Origin: Larimichthys crocea
Taxonomy: Eukaryota > Chordata > Actinopteri > Sciaenidae
NCBI RefSeq assembly: GCF_000972845.2
Contig: NC_040022.1
Span: 10,205,705 to 10,269,704 of the forward strand
DNA: 64,000 nt
Reading direction: 5' to 3'
This document shows, piece after piece, positions 25,198 through 39,100 of this stretch (position 1 is the stretch's first letter; each line of letters opens with the position of its first letter). A program made the position numbers and the translations under genes. The notes below the pieces were generated by a model. It was not told the DNA's origin and did not search any database. It worked only from the letters and a program-made list of their open reading frames with translations.

Positions 25198-26800
25198 CTG
25201 TAACAGGGCGTCCAAAGTTTAGTCCATCAGGATGAACAGTTTGGATTTATTTTAAAATGATGTTTAATTGTGATAATTGTGGTGTGCCATCATGTCATTG
25301 GTCAAAGTGATGAAAAATATGTTTTGTCTAATGTCTAATTTTGATGGGCACAAAGATGAGCATTATTTATTATTCTTAGAAAACATCTAAGCTGGTTAAC
25401 GAGTAAATAGAGGCATGTGAAGCAGCAGTTCATATGTATCATGTAAAGGAAAAACAAACAGAAAAACCTCTTCAGGCTATAGATTGACTTATCGTCAGAC
25501 TCCCCCATTTGAGGGTTGTTTAGCTCCTGAGGAAGATGAAGAAAATCTATTGACTCTAGTGGAGCAAACTAATTTCACACATCATCGGGGAGGCTGTGGT
25601 TTTGATGGCTATTATGAAATGGACACATGTAATTTATGATAGCATGCTGCACGGATGTGTTCATAAGACTGGTATGCTGTTGCAACAATTTATTTTCCAT
25701 TCCTGTGTTTTATGAGACAATTATATATTTTCTTTATGTGTGCTTTAAGATGACTTCTTCTACTACTACTACTACTAAAAATAATCATATTCAGGTATTA
25801 AATATGGATCTCAATCGATCTTAGCTGTGTGGACTTTCAGGACTGAGTGGATCTCTATGAAAGAGGACACTCTATGTTCCTCCTATTATTAACTCAGCTG
25901 GTTGTTTTTGTCAGACATTTTAACATTCATATAACATTTAATCTAATTAATTTTTAATATACCATAATGCTGCATGGAGAGCAAATGGTAAGATTCATTT
26001 TTTAGAAAATCATATCCTATTTGCAATGTAACAACTAAATTGTATTAAAACCAACCAAATATTGCACTTGCACTGCCCACCTGCAGATTTAGTGCACTTT
26101 GCAGCGTCTTGCTCTCTATTTTAAGTACTGTCAAAATCCAGCAGTGTGGACAGGTCAGGACTGAGTTTGGGACAACTACCAGCAAGTTGTTTTACTGTTC
26201 CCTTTTATTGGTAATCACTCTAAAAGAGCAAATCAGCAAATGCCAATATTGAGAAGAAAAAAAAAGACGCAACCGTTTAAACTGTCTAAAGTAAAATTGG
26301 CTGAACTCAAACATTTCTCATGTGTGAACGGATCTGGTTCGGATCTGGTTCAGACTCCAGCGGCGCTGTCCGTGGTGCTGAACGCGCTCCAAGCCTCACA
26401 TCACCGCGCAGTCTGACAGTTTAACAACGAAGACAGAGTTTAATACCTGCATAAACATCTGTACTAACTGCAGAGGTTTGAGCACACAGCTGTTGTTTTT
26501 TTTAAAGAGCTTTTTTGCGCCAAAATATTTTTTATATCAGACATTGTATAAAATCGTTGTCATGTATCGATGCTTTTCGTTTTCTTCGCAATGTGTAAAA
26601 GTTAACTAAAACAACACATTTACACATAGCAACAAGAAACTGGAATTCAATTGAAGTATAAAGTTTAAAATTGGCTATAATTATCTATTTTTCTGTACAA
26701 ATAACTTCTATTCAGGATTTTTTTTAAATAAGCATGAGACAATCCGATCCCAGTCAACATGTTCAAAATGGATAAAGCGTAGAGAAGTGTGCAGACTTAC

Positions 26801-26915
26801 TTTAAGAAGACTTTGGAGTTACAGGTAGTAGTCGGAACCACAGGTGTTTTCTCACAGCAGCACAGATCTTCTCTTCTCTTGGATCAGTTTTTGTTTTACT
26901 CTGCGGGTCGCTGCA
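26801..26915 (-). other. pyya: Untranslated exon 1 of pyy
   Basis: A strong donor (TTAAA|GTAAGT, junction 26801/26800) lies about 115 nt below a TATA box. NPY-family genes normally have a non-coding first exon, and the coding exon at 25197 starts straight after an acceptor. The start near 26915 is estimated from the TATA spacing. Confidence 0.7.
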
Positions 26916-26942
26916 CTTTGGTTTCAAACTCCGACAGAGGTG

Positions 26943-26952
26943 ATTTATATAG
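26943..26952 (-). promoter_or_regulatory. pyy TATA box
   Basis: The minus strand reads CTATATAAAT. It lies about 25-30 nt upstream of the expected start of the untranslated exon. Confidence 0.7.
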
Positions 26953-26989
26953 TTGAGCAGCACATGAGGAGGGAGGGGTCACACCGCGC

Positions 26990-27014
26990 CCGCGCGCGCG
27001 CATTCGTGTTCGCT

Positions 27015-27067
<53 letters not shown>
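26990..27067. repeat. CG-alternating tract and (TG)n upstream of pyy
   Basis: A gcgcccgcgcgcgcgc stretch (about 26986-27001) is followed by about 25 TG units (27017-27067). Alternating purine-pyrimidine DNA of this kind can form Z-DNA. It sits 40-120 bp above the pyy TATA box. Confidence 0.9.
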
Positions 27068-27069
<2 letters not shown>

Positions 27070-27070
<1 letters not shown>

Positions 27071-29460
27071 GCAAAAAAGGGTGGGTGAACAGGCCGAATG
27101 CGTCAGATGGTGGTGATGATGGAGACATTACTAACGCGCCGGTCACGCAGTCAGTCTTGCGTTTTTGATAGAGAGTTAACAGATGACATTTTGGGCTGTG
27201 ACACTCATCAGCAGAGAAACAAAATGTTTACTGTGGATTTCCATCTGCTTCATTCTCAAAACCTACACCCAGAGATATCTCCATCCATCAGGCACCATTT
27301 TAAACCCCTTTCCTAATAACCCAGGAAAGAACAATATCTATATGGAAGACCAATGAAATGTTACTTTAGATTCAGATTACTCCTTCATATGAACCTTTGC
27401 TGTGATGGTGTGTTTTGGAGGGCAACACTGCATCAGTTTCATGTGTGTGTGTGTAGAGCTATAGAGATATATGAGATCCCAATTCATTTGATCTAAGAAT
27501 ATTAATTTTCCTTTGTCACACCACAAATTACTGCACCAAGCTGCTGTGGTTCCTGCCACTAGGCGGCGCTCTGGTCTTTAGGCAATAGTGAGTCAGACAG
27601 ACGGACAGACATGATGGCATTTCATTGGAAAGTAGTTTGTCAGTGCGAGGAAAGTGTGATGACGCATTGTCTCAGCTCTCCAAAGCTTTGACGCACAAAC
27701 ACACGTGCATTCCATGGTTTCATGTTTGTCCCTCAGGTACCCGTCTTACCTCCTCCGTCACCTCCTCTCCTTTCTGATTTTTCTCTTCCTCAGTATTTTC
27801 CTACAGGAGGTCTGATTTTTAATGTTTGGTTGCAGAGATCCAACCGCTGCAGATTTAGAACCACGAGTCACCCTGGATGGTTACCATTAAAAATTATGCA
27901 CTTAGTACAGTAAAGCTGCATTTCCATTTACTTTTTAACTCTAATCTACTTGTTTTTGGTATCTCTTCTACACATATACTTAACAGTACTTCAGCTTATT
28001 ATGTGTGTTGGGACTTTATAACAGAGGATACAAAGAGATAATGTTCTTCTGAAAGGCAGCTTGGCTATCTGAAAATACAGACCCATGCAACAGATCTGTG
28101 GCCTGCAGTGTGGAAAGGAGGACAGGTGGAACTAAAAAAAAAGTACCAGGTGATGGAAAACCAAAAATGAGTGAGCCGAGCCGTATCATGTGGTGGAAAT
28201 GTGACTTAAGATGACTTTCAGAATAAACACTTTCACACCATCCAGCTCAAACAGATGGATGTTTCCTAAAGCTGAGCCTGAGGTCTGAGCCCCAAATGGA
28301 TTTGGAAATTATTCAAGGTGATTTTATTTTATTCCAATACCATTCAAAGTAATGTGTGTGTTTAGGAAGGAAAGAAAATCATCCGGTCTGGCTGCTTACC
28401 ATTTTCTGTATTTGGGATCCCATATCAATCTCATAAATTACAAGTGTTCAATAGGAAAAATTACAGATTTCTCCAAATTCATCTTTACGAAACACAAGTA
28501 CATTCATTCATACAGGCTACACAGCTCAGCTGTGAAGATGAGCCGCTGTTACATGCATACAACACAAACTGTACATCTAAAATCAAATAGCTCCAGCTGA
28601 ACAGTACTTGATCCGGATCAATAGCAACATATTGATCTCCTCTTTGCCCAGAAGCTTGAGGGGACTAATTATCAAACCAATTAAGTCTTAACCCAAACAA
28701 TGCATGTGGGAGTGAAGTAGATATAAATAATAAAGTCACAAATGTTTAGGGAGTTGGATACGGAGTGTGGCTGAATGGCTTGAATGCCAATGCAATGAGC
28801 TTCCAACATTATATGACTAAATGGATTCATACTAAAATACTGCAGTTCACAAAGAGAGGATGTAACTGATTTCACTGGTTACATCTCTAATAAAAACAAA
28901 GAACATGTGTAAGGAAATACAATGTGTTCTTGTTCCTAAAGATTCAGTGAAATACTTTAAATTAAAGCAACATTTTTATTTTGCCTTTTAAAGTGTCTAT
29001 GCTCCAAATATAAAAAGGTGATGCACGTTTTGTTTTCCAGAATAACAGAGTCCATGTTGTAAATTTGTTGAAAATCAGGGGTCTTCAACCAGGGGTCTTT
29101 GACCCCTAGGGTATCTGCAGACGTACTGCAGAGGGTCCGCCAATTTTTGTCATAATCATTGACAATTTTCACCACAAAAATGGTGACTGTGAAGGTGCAG
29201 ATGATTGAGAAACTCCACAAAAATGGTGACTGTGAAGGTGCAGATGATTGAGAAACTCCAACCAGGCATTTGCCCCCCAATTGGATGAATCAGTGGACAT
29301 GTCCAAAGACACACAGCTCTTGCCATTTAATAACCAATAATTATTATGCATGATTTTTTTTATCAATCATAAACACATATAGGCCAATAACCCAGTATAT
29401 AAATAGGTTAATAAGGTGAAATAAAAGCTGAATAAATTAAATATAAAAGGTATTATAGAC
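27070..29460. other. Non-coding stretch upstream of pyy
   Basis: No exon recognised. A tandem duplication of a 43-bp unit (cacaaaaatggtgactgtg and following) lies at about 29176-29262. Sequence at 29074-29140 (ggggtcttcaaccaggggtc) resembles the end of a hAT-type element, but no matching second end was found. Confidence 0.45.
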
Positions 29461-29489
29461 CAGGCTTAAAATGTGACACATTTTTAAAA

Positions 29490-29625
29490 TTTTATTTTTG
29501 GCCTTATTTGACAGAGATAGCTTGAAGATTGGCAGGAATGTGGGGAGAGAGAGATAGGGAATGACATGCGGGAAAAAGCCACAGGTTGGATTCGAACCCT
29601 AGGCCACTGCGGCAAGGACTGAGTC
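29490..29625 (-). mobile_element. tRNA-derived SINE
   Basis: Read on the minus strand it begins near 29625 (cagtccttgccgcagtggc) and carries GGTTCGAATCC, a good match to the RNA polymerase III B box. It ends in an A-rich tail (aaaaataaaatttt) near 29490. The body (ctctctccccacattcctgc) is common in teleost genomes. A clear A box was not resolved. Confidence 0.65.
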
Positions 29626-30195
29626 TTTGTACATGTAAATAGTTACATTCAAGATTCATAAGAGATTAGATACATGCCACATGTATTACATTTATTAGAA
29701 CTCTGAAGGTGTCGATTCCAGCAAAAGAAGCACTTGTAAAATCCAATAAAATCAACCAGTAAAATGCACATGATTATGTCATGTCATGTTTAACATGTGG
29801 TTCACAACAGCTTCTTGTGGCTCATGATGATGCTAGCCAGCCAGAAAAGCCTTTCAAGCTTGCTGGCTAGTCATCAAGTCAAAGCTAGTCATCGTGTGTT
29901 GAGTTCTGCAAGTAAATTCACTGAAGAACTTCAGTGTGAAATTTCAGTTTTATCGGTTTCAATAAAACTGAAAGGTTTACACTTTTTTGACTTCATGTGA
30001 CCAAAATCAACTACTGTCTGTGATGTTGTACCAACACATTACATGAGCATAACTTACAATAGCAAGGGTTAAAATCATGATGGAAAATGGATGATTAATA
30101 CTTAATCTCAATACTACAAGTTTCATAAAGGTTACATTTTTTTCATTATAATCGGCTAGTATTGTTAATGATTGAATACGTTAATTGGAACTGGT

Positions 30196-30660
30196 TGGTT
30201 GGTCCACCACTTTGGTCCAGACTGAAATATTTCAACAACTCTTGATGAATTGTCATGATATTTTCTAGATGTTGATGAAGGAAACGATGGATCTCCTAGT
30301 GATCCGCAGAGTTTAATCTAGCGCCACCATCAGGTCAACATTTCAGTTTGTCTTATACTTACTTGATAATACTATTTTTTGACCAAATTCCACAGAGCTA
30401 TTGAATGGATTGTCACAAGATGTAGACATTCCTAATTCCCAGAGGATGAATCCTTCTGACTTTGGTGATTTTCCTTTCCCTCTGGCCCATCATTACTCAA
30501 TGTTTGTGATTACTCTGACTTAAATGTTTCCAGAACATTTGGTGCAAGATGTAATCCAACTTTCTTTGCCACTCATCATCAAACACACCATCATTCAAAT
30601 TGTCCAGTACTTATTTATAACCAAATATATCCAAAATACCAATGGCATTCCCATCAGCCA
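30196..30660 (+). repeat. Dispersed repeat family B, copy 2 (longest)
   Basis: Carries ggtccagactgaaatatttc, tcccagaggatgaatccttc and ctagcgccaccatcaggtc, shared with copies at 21.2 kb and 33.2 kb. Non-coding. Confidence 0.6.
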
Positions 30661-31677
30661 CAGCTGCATGATGTGACTAGAGCTAATTACCACATGTTAG
30701 CTAAGTGCTAATACACTAAACTTAAGGTGGTGAATGTGGTAAACACTTGGTACAAGTGATTAAACATCAGCAGGAGATTTGGATGTTTTGCTGCTTAATG
30801 AAGACAAACAAATGAATTTTCTGTTTTCAGATTTCCTTCAACTTCAGCGTGAACTTCCATTAAACTCCTAAGTGGTGTGGATACTGTTACAGCAAATGAA
30901 TAGACACCTGGACACCAGGATGCAATTTTTAATAGGCTTGAGGTATCACATATCAGCATAATATAACTAATATGAAGACGTGAGCACGCACACAAACACA
31001 CAGGAGGTAGATGCATAAAACAAATGTAAGACAACACTGTTCCTATATTACAGTAGAAGAAAAAACAGATATCAGTTTCCACTGCAAAGCGTGAAATCTA
31101 ATCATGTAAATGTAATTTCTTTGCAGGATTATGAAACGACTTTGACAGAAAATAAATAGATGGAGATGATTGGGTCACCGTGATGGATAACCCACACCGT
31201 GTTTGTATGAAATTAATCTAAACACTGTCTGGAAGATGAGAAATTCACCTTAAATGTTCTGGTGTTCTTTAGCAAGTGTAGAAGCACGGTTTGTTGTTAA
31301 ACGGCTAAAAGATGTAAACCATAGTATGTTCATTTGTAGAAATGTGATTTATGTTGGCCGTAAAATACATTCTGATGAGAGTGAAAGGTGTTAAAATTAA
31401 TATTTTTAAATGTTTCAAACGTTTTCATCCTCTGCTTTTTCCTTCATCTCAGTCATCTTTTCCTGTATAAACCTTACTGCAAACATCAAAAAAGAAATGT
31501 ATTACACTTTACATCGTCTTATTTTTGTAACTAGCATCCATTCATTGCGTAATACTCTCCCTCTCTCTCTCTGTCTATGTACGGCACACGGAAAGTCAAT
31601 AAAAGCCGTATAAACATGTCAGAGATTAGCTCTCAACTGCTGTCTATTCCCTGAGCAAACACAGGAGCCAGCTGCCC

Positions 31678-31681
<4 letters not shown>

Positions 31682-31711
<30 letters not shown>
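31682..31711. repeat. (TG)15 microsatellite
   Basis: Perfect TG repeat in the gene-poor region. Confidence 0.9.
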
Positions 31712-31715
<4 letters not shown>

Positions 31716-32115
31716 GGTGGGGAATGTAGGTGTGTTTGGAGAAGCCAATACACCATAGTTCCTTCCACAAATACTTTTACCTGTGATAATGCTTTACTAA
31801 AAGGGCAATTACTGACTATGCTGTGTGTGTGTGTGTGTGCGTGCATGCTGAACAGGATGAAACTGAAATGACCTGGAAAATGATACTGAGATGAAAACAA
31901 ACAGAGGTATGTTCAGACATAATGAAGGATATTGACAAAAAGAAGCTCATTGCATGGTGAATGTGATAATGAGCCTCATGAAGCTGCTCAATTGACCCTT
32001 TTATTCATAATCTAATATAGATTGACAAGCAAATATCAAATGTTGCTGCTATATAATCACAGAGTTAAGGTCAGTCAATCCCAATGAAAATGTCTATAAT
32101 CAATATTTTGTGTGT

Positions 32116-32336
32116 GAGTATATATATATATATAGAGATATATATGATATATATATATATATCATATATATCATATTTATGTATGATATGTAGGTATGTA
32201 TGTATTAATGTATGTATGTATATATATATATATATATATAATATAGATATAATATATATATATATATATAATATATACATATTACTGTAATGTTGTATGT
32301 AATGTATGAAATGTATGTATGTAATGTATATATATA
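32116..32336. repeat. Low-complexity TA/TATG microsatellite cluster
   Basis: Mixed (TA)n and (TATG)n tracts over about 220 bp with no other content. Confidence 0.93.
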
Positions 32337-32672
32337 CCTCAGCCTAAAATCTCTTTAGGTGAATACTTTTGCTCCAATCATTATCAGAGAGTATGATAAC
32401 ATTCTTTTGTCACCGTACACCATCAATAAAATTAAACTTTGACATAGCTTATGTCGATTCTACTGAACAGAGTTAATATTAGACCAATATCTTGCTGTTA
32501 GTGTTGTTGGGACCATCACCGTAAATGTGTTTTTTGAGGGATCCAGTTCTTAGTGGGTCTGGTTGCAGATTAAATGTGACAGCTTTTTCTTAATATTTCT
32601 CTCTCATTGCCCGGGGCTGTCTGTCTGTCTGGGTGTTGTGGAAGCACCTGCTGCAGGTTAGCCCCAAGGCTG

Positions 32673-32708
<36 letters not shown>
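32673..32708. repeat. (CA)n microsatellite
   Basis: CA repeat in the gene-poor region. Confidence 0.9.
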
Positions 32709-32712
<4 letters not shown>

Positions 32713-33184
32713 TGCCACAAATACGTAGGTTGGTTTTAAAAAACTCACAGACGTACAGTTCAAGGATTCAAGGATTCAAGGAGTTTTATTTGTCATTACA
32801 ACACATGTAAACATGGGATGAAACGAAATTGGTTTCCCCTGGTCCTGGAGTTATTGGCTGATTTGCAAAAGCTCTTTGTGTCACCTCAAAATTTGAATAA
32901 GCTGGCCTATTTCTTAAAACTTGGTTTAGATTTTTAAAGGATTGGTTCATCAAAATTACCAAACATTTTCCATTTGAAAAAATAAAGGAGGTGGATGGAG
33001 TATAATTTTGTGAACTCACAACATGCCGACAAATCATGCTAACAGCTAACAATGTATAATAATGTTTACCAGGTTCATCATCTGGTGTATTAGCAAGTTG
33101 ATGTAAAGTACTGCTGAGTGAGAAGGCCATCAGTTCTGGAGGTATTTGATTGTAACCCAACGTATTGGGAAAATGTCATCGTAT

Positions 33185-33445
33185 GGAGCTCAGTGAAAAA
33201 TTAGGGCCTCTTCAAACATCTCACTACCCCGTGGGGAACATGACCGTCTTAACCAAATTTCTTGGCAATGCTTAACATTGTTGTTTCACTCTGAACCACA
33301 AATGATGGGGCTGGATGAAAGGTCAGGGGATATATTCTGTACCAAATGTTATGCCAATTCATCCAAAACGTGTTGGGATAGAGAAGTGACATCTGAATAT
33401 CTGGATAAATGATCAGAAAAGTTTGAAGGATTCATCCTCTGGGGA
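33185..33445 (-). repeat. Dispersed repeat family B, copy 3 (reversed)
   Basis: Contains aaggattcatcctctgggga and related blocks as the reverse complement of the copies at 21.2 and 30.2 kb. Confidence 0.5.
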
Positions 33446-34418
33446 GCACGAACAAGTGCATAGGCACAACTGAGAAAGTGGAGCAAATGCATCCTCATTA
33501 TTCAATGAGGGGAAGCAAAGTCATGGTGTTCCTGCCTCACGTCTTGTGTGTTGCAAAGAGCATTTTATCATTTTACCAACGGAAAACAAAAACAAATAAA
33601 AAAACGTCACCATTCATACCTATACAACAATTCTATTTATTATTAGTGTTTAGAAAGCACACATCTCCATGGATCTATTTTGTTGTCAAAATGCACCAGA
33701 TTGATGCATTTCAATGCAATTCTTTCTCACAAACACTGTTTATTCTATTATCTGGAATGTAGTGGAGTAAATGCACTGCAGGTATGGCTGTTTCTGACTC
33801 TTTCTGAGAGTTTATAAGGTGAAAATTGTTTGTTATTTTAAAACATATACCCCAGACCCCTCAACTATTATGTATCTTTCCAAGCTTGCTTCCCCTTCCA
33901 TAAACTACTTCTGTGCTAAATTGAAACATAATCAAACCAAGATTGTTGAGATATTTCCATCTAGTCCCAAGTAGTGGAACACTACCATTCCTACAGCTAT
34001 AATGCTATCATAGTAGAAAAGCAGGTTGGCTGGTTGTCGGTAAGCTGCCCCATACTGGGTCTCCAGTACAGGCAGGCTACACCCTCAGCTGGAAACTCCC
34101 CCAGCTGTGAAGGTGAACATATTTATTAGCGACACGGCTGAGAAAGATCATGTCAGTGCATCAGTGTGTGCACGTATCTGTGTGTTTACGTCTGATTGTA
34201 TCAGGAGCAGTCTTGTAAAGGTTAGAGACGCTAAAAGCGAGGAGGAAGAGTGGCAGGAAACATTTAACCAGCGCTGATAAACCGCACAGTGCTGTCGCTG
34301 TCACTGCACGTCACTCAGCATTGCCTCACTCAGACCGACACGCACACATATGAAGCCCCCCAGGGTCTATAAATTCAGATATCTTGACACATTAGTAAGC
34401 ACTCACACAAACAAGCAC

Positions 34419-34420
<2 letters not shown>

Positions 34421-34459
<39 letters not shown>
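34421..34459. repeat. (CA)n microsatellite
   Basis: CA repeat; a (TG)n repeat of similar length follows at 34644-34679. Confidence 0.9.
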
Positions 34460-34460
<1 letters not shown>

Positions 34461-34641
34461 TGCTTTTAAAGCCCATCTCCTCTCCCAGTGTTCAGGAGCC
34501 TTTCATTGTTTATTTAAGTCTGGGATTCTTCTATCTGTATCTCCGCTCTATCAGGGCAATATGACAGCCAGACGTCACTGATAACCAGCCGTATCAGCAC
34601 CAAAAACAACACATCACTCTAATGGACCCTGCTCTGAGTAC

Positions 34642-34679
<38 letters not shown>

Positions 34680-34682
<3 letters not shown>

Positions 34683-36168
34683 CACACTTTGGCTCTTTTT
34701 TTGCATGCTTGTGTGTGAGTCTGTATTCAATTGTGCCTTCTACAAATCATATTTGTATGTTATTGAATTGGTATTGAATTGAATTAGGTTGAGGGGACAA
34801 TGGACGTCCTGTCAGGATTAAGCTCACAGACACTGTTTCTTTGAATGAATGCAACACTACATTTATGTAACAGCCTGGACACACAGGGAAGTGGTTGGAG
34901 TGATAGTGGGTGGACAAATCCAGGATTGTGACACCAGAGTTCTGGATTTGCATGCTGGATGCATCTGTGCCTCAGTTCTGAACCTTCTGTTGGTACACTT
35001 CTATGTAGTACACTGTGTACACTTCCTTCAGCAGGGTAGCTCAATTTGAATACAGGCGTTGTACACTTACCGGACGATTGAAACATTTAAGTACTTTTTC
35101 CTTCTTCTTTGCTGAAGCAGCACTGGCATTAGCAGCAACATTTTACTGCCAAAATATAAATTTAAACATATATACAACATACATTTGTATATTGTGGTAT
35201 AGAAATGTAAATTTGCAGCTTCCTCTGCCACCATTTTTTACAATGCACTGTCACTCCCCTTCTGTTATGTATCCAAAATGTTGACCACTGAGGGGCAAGA
35301 AGTGTCCAGTGTTCCACATTCAACTTTTTTCACTGTTGAATGAGCGCACTATTCAGGTACTCACAATGCACTGTGTTTTTCCTATAACTGACAGTGTGAA
35401 TTCACTTATGTAATAAAAGGAGCAAATGTAAGTATGGAAGCATGTGAATTGAGGCATAACAACAGTCTCTGGTTAGGTTTAGGCAACAAAAGTTCTTGGC
35501 AGGTACATAAGCAACATTTCTTCATTATTTTCATAGTCACATTACATTTTCCTCAAAATTGGTTTGCCCTTGAAAATGTTATATATATAAACTTACACTG
35601 AGTTCCTTAATGCAGTGATAGAAGCATATTTTCAGTATAAATTCCAATAATGTGTCATAAAAAGATGCCTCAAGCCTTTTATTAAATATAAAAAAGAAAT
35701 AATATAACGGCTGAGATTAATGAGCTCAAATTTCATAGCCATAATATTAAACTTTTGTTTTCCTTTTCACTGTCATGCAGTAAATGAAATTCTATCCAGC
35801 TGATAACTGCATTATCTGTGTCTGTTGATTAACAGTGTGATGTTATCATAGACTCTCATAGCCCCTTTTAATATCAGCATCTCGACAATTACCAACACAT
35901 GCTCTAACGAAAAGGTGCTATAAATATTAAAGAATGGAAAAGAAAACTTATTTACGTACTGTTTGAGCACTGATGAATGTGTAAGTCAAATGTCAGCCTG
36001 AGGAATAAGCTACTAAATGCACTGGATTTCAGCTGAAAATGTAGTTTGAGGGTTTAGTTACACTTTAAAGGGTATGACTGGCATTATTTGATATTTTTCT
36101 TATTACCAAAAATATTTGAAAAGACCAAAACTACAAATGTCTGTCTCAATCATTTCTGACTTCCCCTC
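34680..36168. other. Non-coding stretch before the 36-kb LINE
   Basis: AT-rich sequence with no recognisable gene or named repeat. Open frames around 34750-35090 look like chance frames. Confidence 0.5.
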
Positions 36169-39100
36169 TAGTTGTAAGAAACACCTTGGTGGTGCAGCTT
36201 GGACACATCCTCAGTGATGAACCCAGGGTCACGGGGTGTTTCGGGTCTTGGATCATAAGACACCCTCACCCGGGGCTGATCAGACCCCGGCTTGTGTCCA
36301 AGCAGCGCACTAAACCATGTCTCGCCTCTTTTTATCCACAGCCACCTAGAGGCTTTCTCGGCTGCCTCACTGATGTTTCGGGTGGCTTTCCTCTCTTGCG
36401 CCCCCCTGATTCCAAGGAGCCTGAGTGTTCAGTGCAGGCTCTGACCTGGGAATCCCCTGCAGCCAACCTCGATCGGCTTACAGCGGGCCTTCCACCCATT
36501 AAGCCTGCAGTCCTCCACCAGATCCAGATATTTTGCCTTCTTTCTCTCGTAAACTGCCTCACTCCGGTCTTCCCAGGGGATTGTTAGTTCCAGTAGCACC
36601 ACTTACTTTGAACTCTCCGATGTTAAGACCATATCTGGCCTTAATGTTGTGCTGGTGATGTGCTCTGGAAACTTCAATTGCCTCCCCAGGTCCACCTTCA
36701 GCTGCCAGTCGCCTGCTGTGGATAAGAGACCAGCAGGGACCTTTGGCTGTGACTGAGGTTTCTCACCCGCCCCATCGAAAGCGATGTTTGGCTTTGCTCG
36801 GGGCTGGTGCTTACTTTGCTGAATTCCGGCACAGATGGTGTCAGCTACTGCCTTGAGCACCTGGTCATGGCACCATCGGTACCTCCCCTCTCCCAGTGCT
36901 TTCGGGCAGCAGCTCATGTGTTCCAGCGATCCTTTTGCAGGGCACAGTGGACATGATGGTGTTTCTGCCAGACCCCAGCAATGCAGATTTGATGGACTTG
37001 GGAGGACATCATACACTGACTGGATCAGGAACTTGAGTCTTGCTGGCTCTGACCTCCAAAGTTCTGACCAGGTGATCTTCCGAGTCAGTGCATGGTCCCA
37101 ATTGGTCCATGCCCCTTGTTGGTGCATGGCCACACAGTCTTGCTGCGCCGCTCCTCCTCCACCTCCCCCTGGATCATCTGCCTTCTATCCCTCCCCTAGG
37201 CTCTGTCATAGCGTGGTGTTTTATGGCAGCTGAGTCCCGCTCACCCAACCGCTACCGAGCCTACTAGCATATCAGGCTGCAACCTTGCTTCTGCCAGCTG
37301 GACTGCCTCCTGCACTCGCCACTTTCTTCCAGTCCTGACCTCTATGCCTGCAGAGGAGACTCTGGTGTCAGATGAGTCTCTGTACAGTAACACCGCCCTG
37401 GCTCTTGCTACTTTGAACTCCTCTGTCAGGCCTGAGAATGGGAGCTGTAGTTTGTTGGTGTGCCCATACAGGGCGATGCAGCTCAGGCTCTTTGGCAGGC
37501 CTAGCCACCTGCGCAGGAACTGGTTGATGTTTCGCTCCAAGGCCTCCACCGTTGTTATTGGGACCTGGTACATCATCAGTGGCCACAAACGCCTTGGCAG
37601 AATGCCATGCTGATATATGCAGGCTTTAAACTTCCCTGGGAGGCCTGACCTGTCCACCGCAGCAAGCCAGGTCTTAAGCTCTGTGTGCATAGCTTTGATC
37701 GCTGCTGTGTCTCTCAGAGTGGCATCGAAGATCTTCCCCAAGCTCTTCACCGGCTTCTCTGTCAGGGATGGGATTTGAAGACCCTTCATGTGGAAGCAGA
37801 ACTTGTCCTCCACTTTCCCCTTCCTCAGCACAAGGGACCTGCACTTGGCTGGCTTGTATTTTATTCTCGCCCACGATGTTAGCCTTTCCAGACCTTTAAG
37901 GAGCCAGTGGCACCCTGGCACTGATGTCGCTGTGACTGTTAGGTCATCCATAAAGGCTCTGATTGGCAGTTGGCGAATGCCAGATCTGGAGAGAGGTCCT
38001 CTGCATTCCACTTCTGCCGCCTTGAGAAGCATGGTCATCGCCAGAGCAAACAGCGTCACTGATATGGTGCAACCAGTGACAATGCCTTTTTCTAGTCAAT
38101 GCCATGCCGAAGTTATTGATCCCGATGTGAATCTCATACTGCAACTGTTGTAATAGTCCTGTATGAGATCTGTGATCTTCTGCGGGACATGGTGGGTGGT
38201 CAAGGCCTTAGTCACCAGCTTGTGGGGAATTGATCCGTAGGCGTTTGCCAGGTCGAGCCAGATGACTGACAAATCTCCTCGATTTTCTCTTGCCTCTCGG
38301 ATCAGATGGGTAACCACTCCAGTAAGTTCAACACAGCCTGGCAAGCCTGGAACTCCCCCCTTCTGCACGCTGGTGTCAATGTAGGAATTCTTCAGGAGGA
38401 AATCGGTCATGCGGTTGGCAAGAATCTTGAAAAAGATCTTGCCCTCAACGCTGAGCAGTGAGATGGTTCAGAACTGCAAGATGTCACTTGCGTTTTCCTC
38501 CTTTGGTATCCAGACACCTTCGGCATGCCTCCACTGCTTGGCTACCCTGCCTCTTCGCCATACTACCCTGATGATCCTCCACAGCCTCTGCAGCAGTCTC
38601 GGGCTGCTTGTATACTTTGTACGGCACCCCACTCGGCCCTGGTGCTGCGCTGGTCCGTGCAGCCCTGACTGTGTACCTGAACTCTGCCAGCGTTGGCTCT
38701 TTGGTGTTAAATTGGCTGGTGGGTAGAGGTGGTGTAATTAGCTCTCTGCAAGGGCCAAGGTCTTCCTCCCTATGCCTGTCGCTGTAGGTTTCAGAGAGAT
38801 GGCGGTTGATGTCGTCTTCTGGGCACATAAGGGTCCCACTCCGCTTCTGCCCTAGCAACCTCCTTGTGAACCCAAAAGGGTTAGCTATGAAGGCAGTGTG
38901 CTTGCGGGCCCTTTCTCTACCCTTCCTCCTGTGCCATTCAGCGTGACGTAGGGAGATGAGCTTCTTCCTGAGGATGTCTCGGAGCTCAGCCATGGCAGGC
39001 CTCTCTTCCTTGCTCGCCTTCTTAAATTGATGTTTCAGGGTCTTCAGGTCTTTCCTGAGTGCAGTGATCTTGTTCTCTCTCCGGTTAGGTCTAGATGTGG

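Noticed and set aside
29074..29170. Possible complete hAT element beginning ggggtcttcaacc
   Set aside because: Only one candidate end was seen and no inverted partner or 8-bp duplication.
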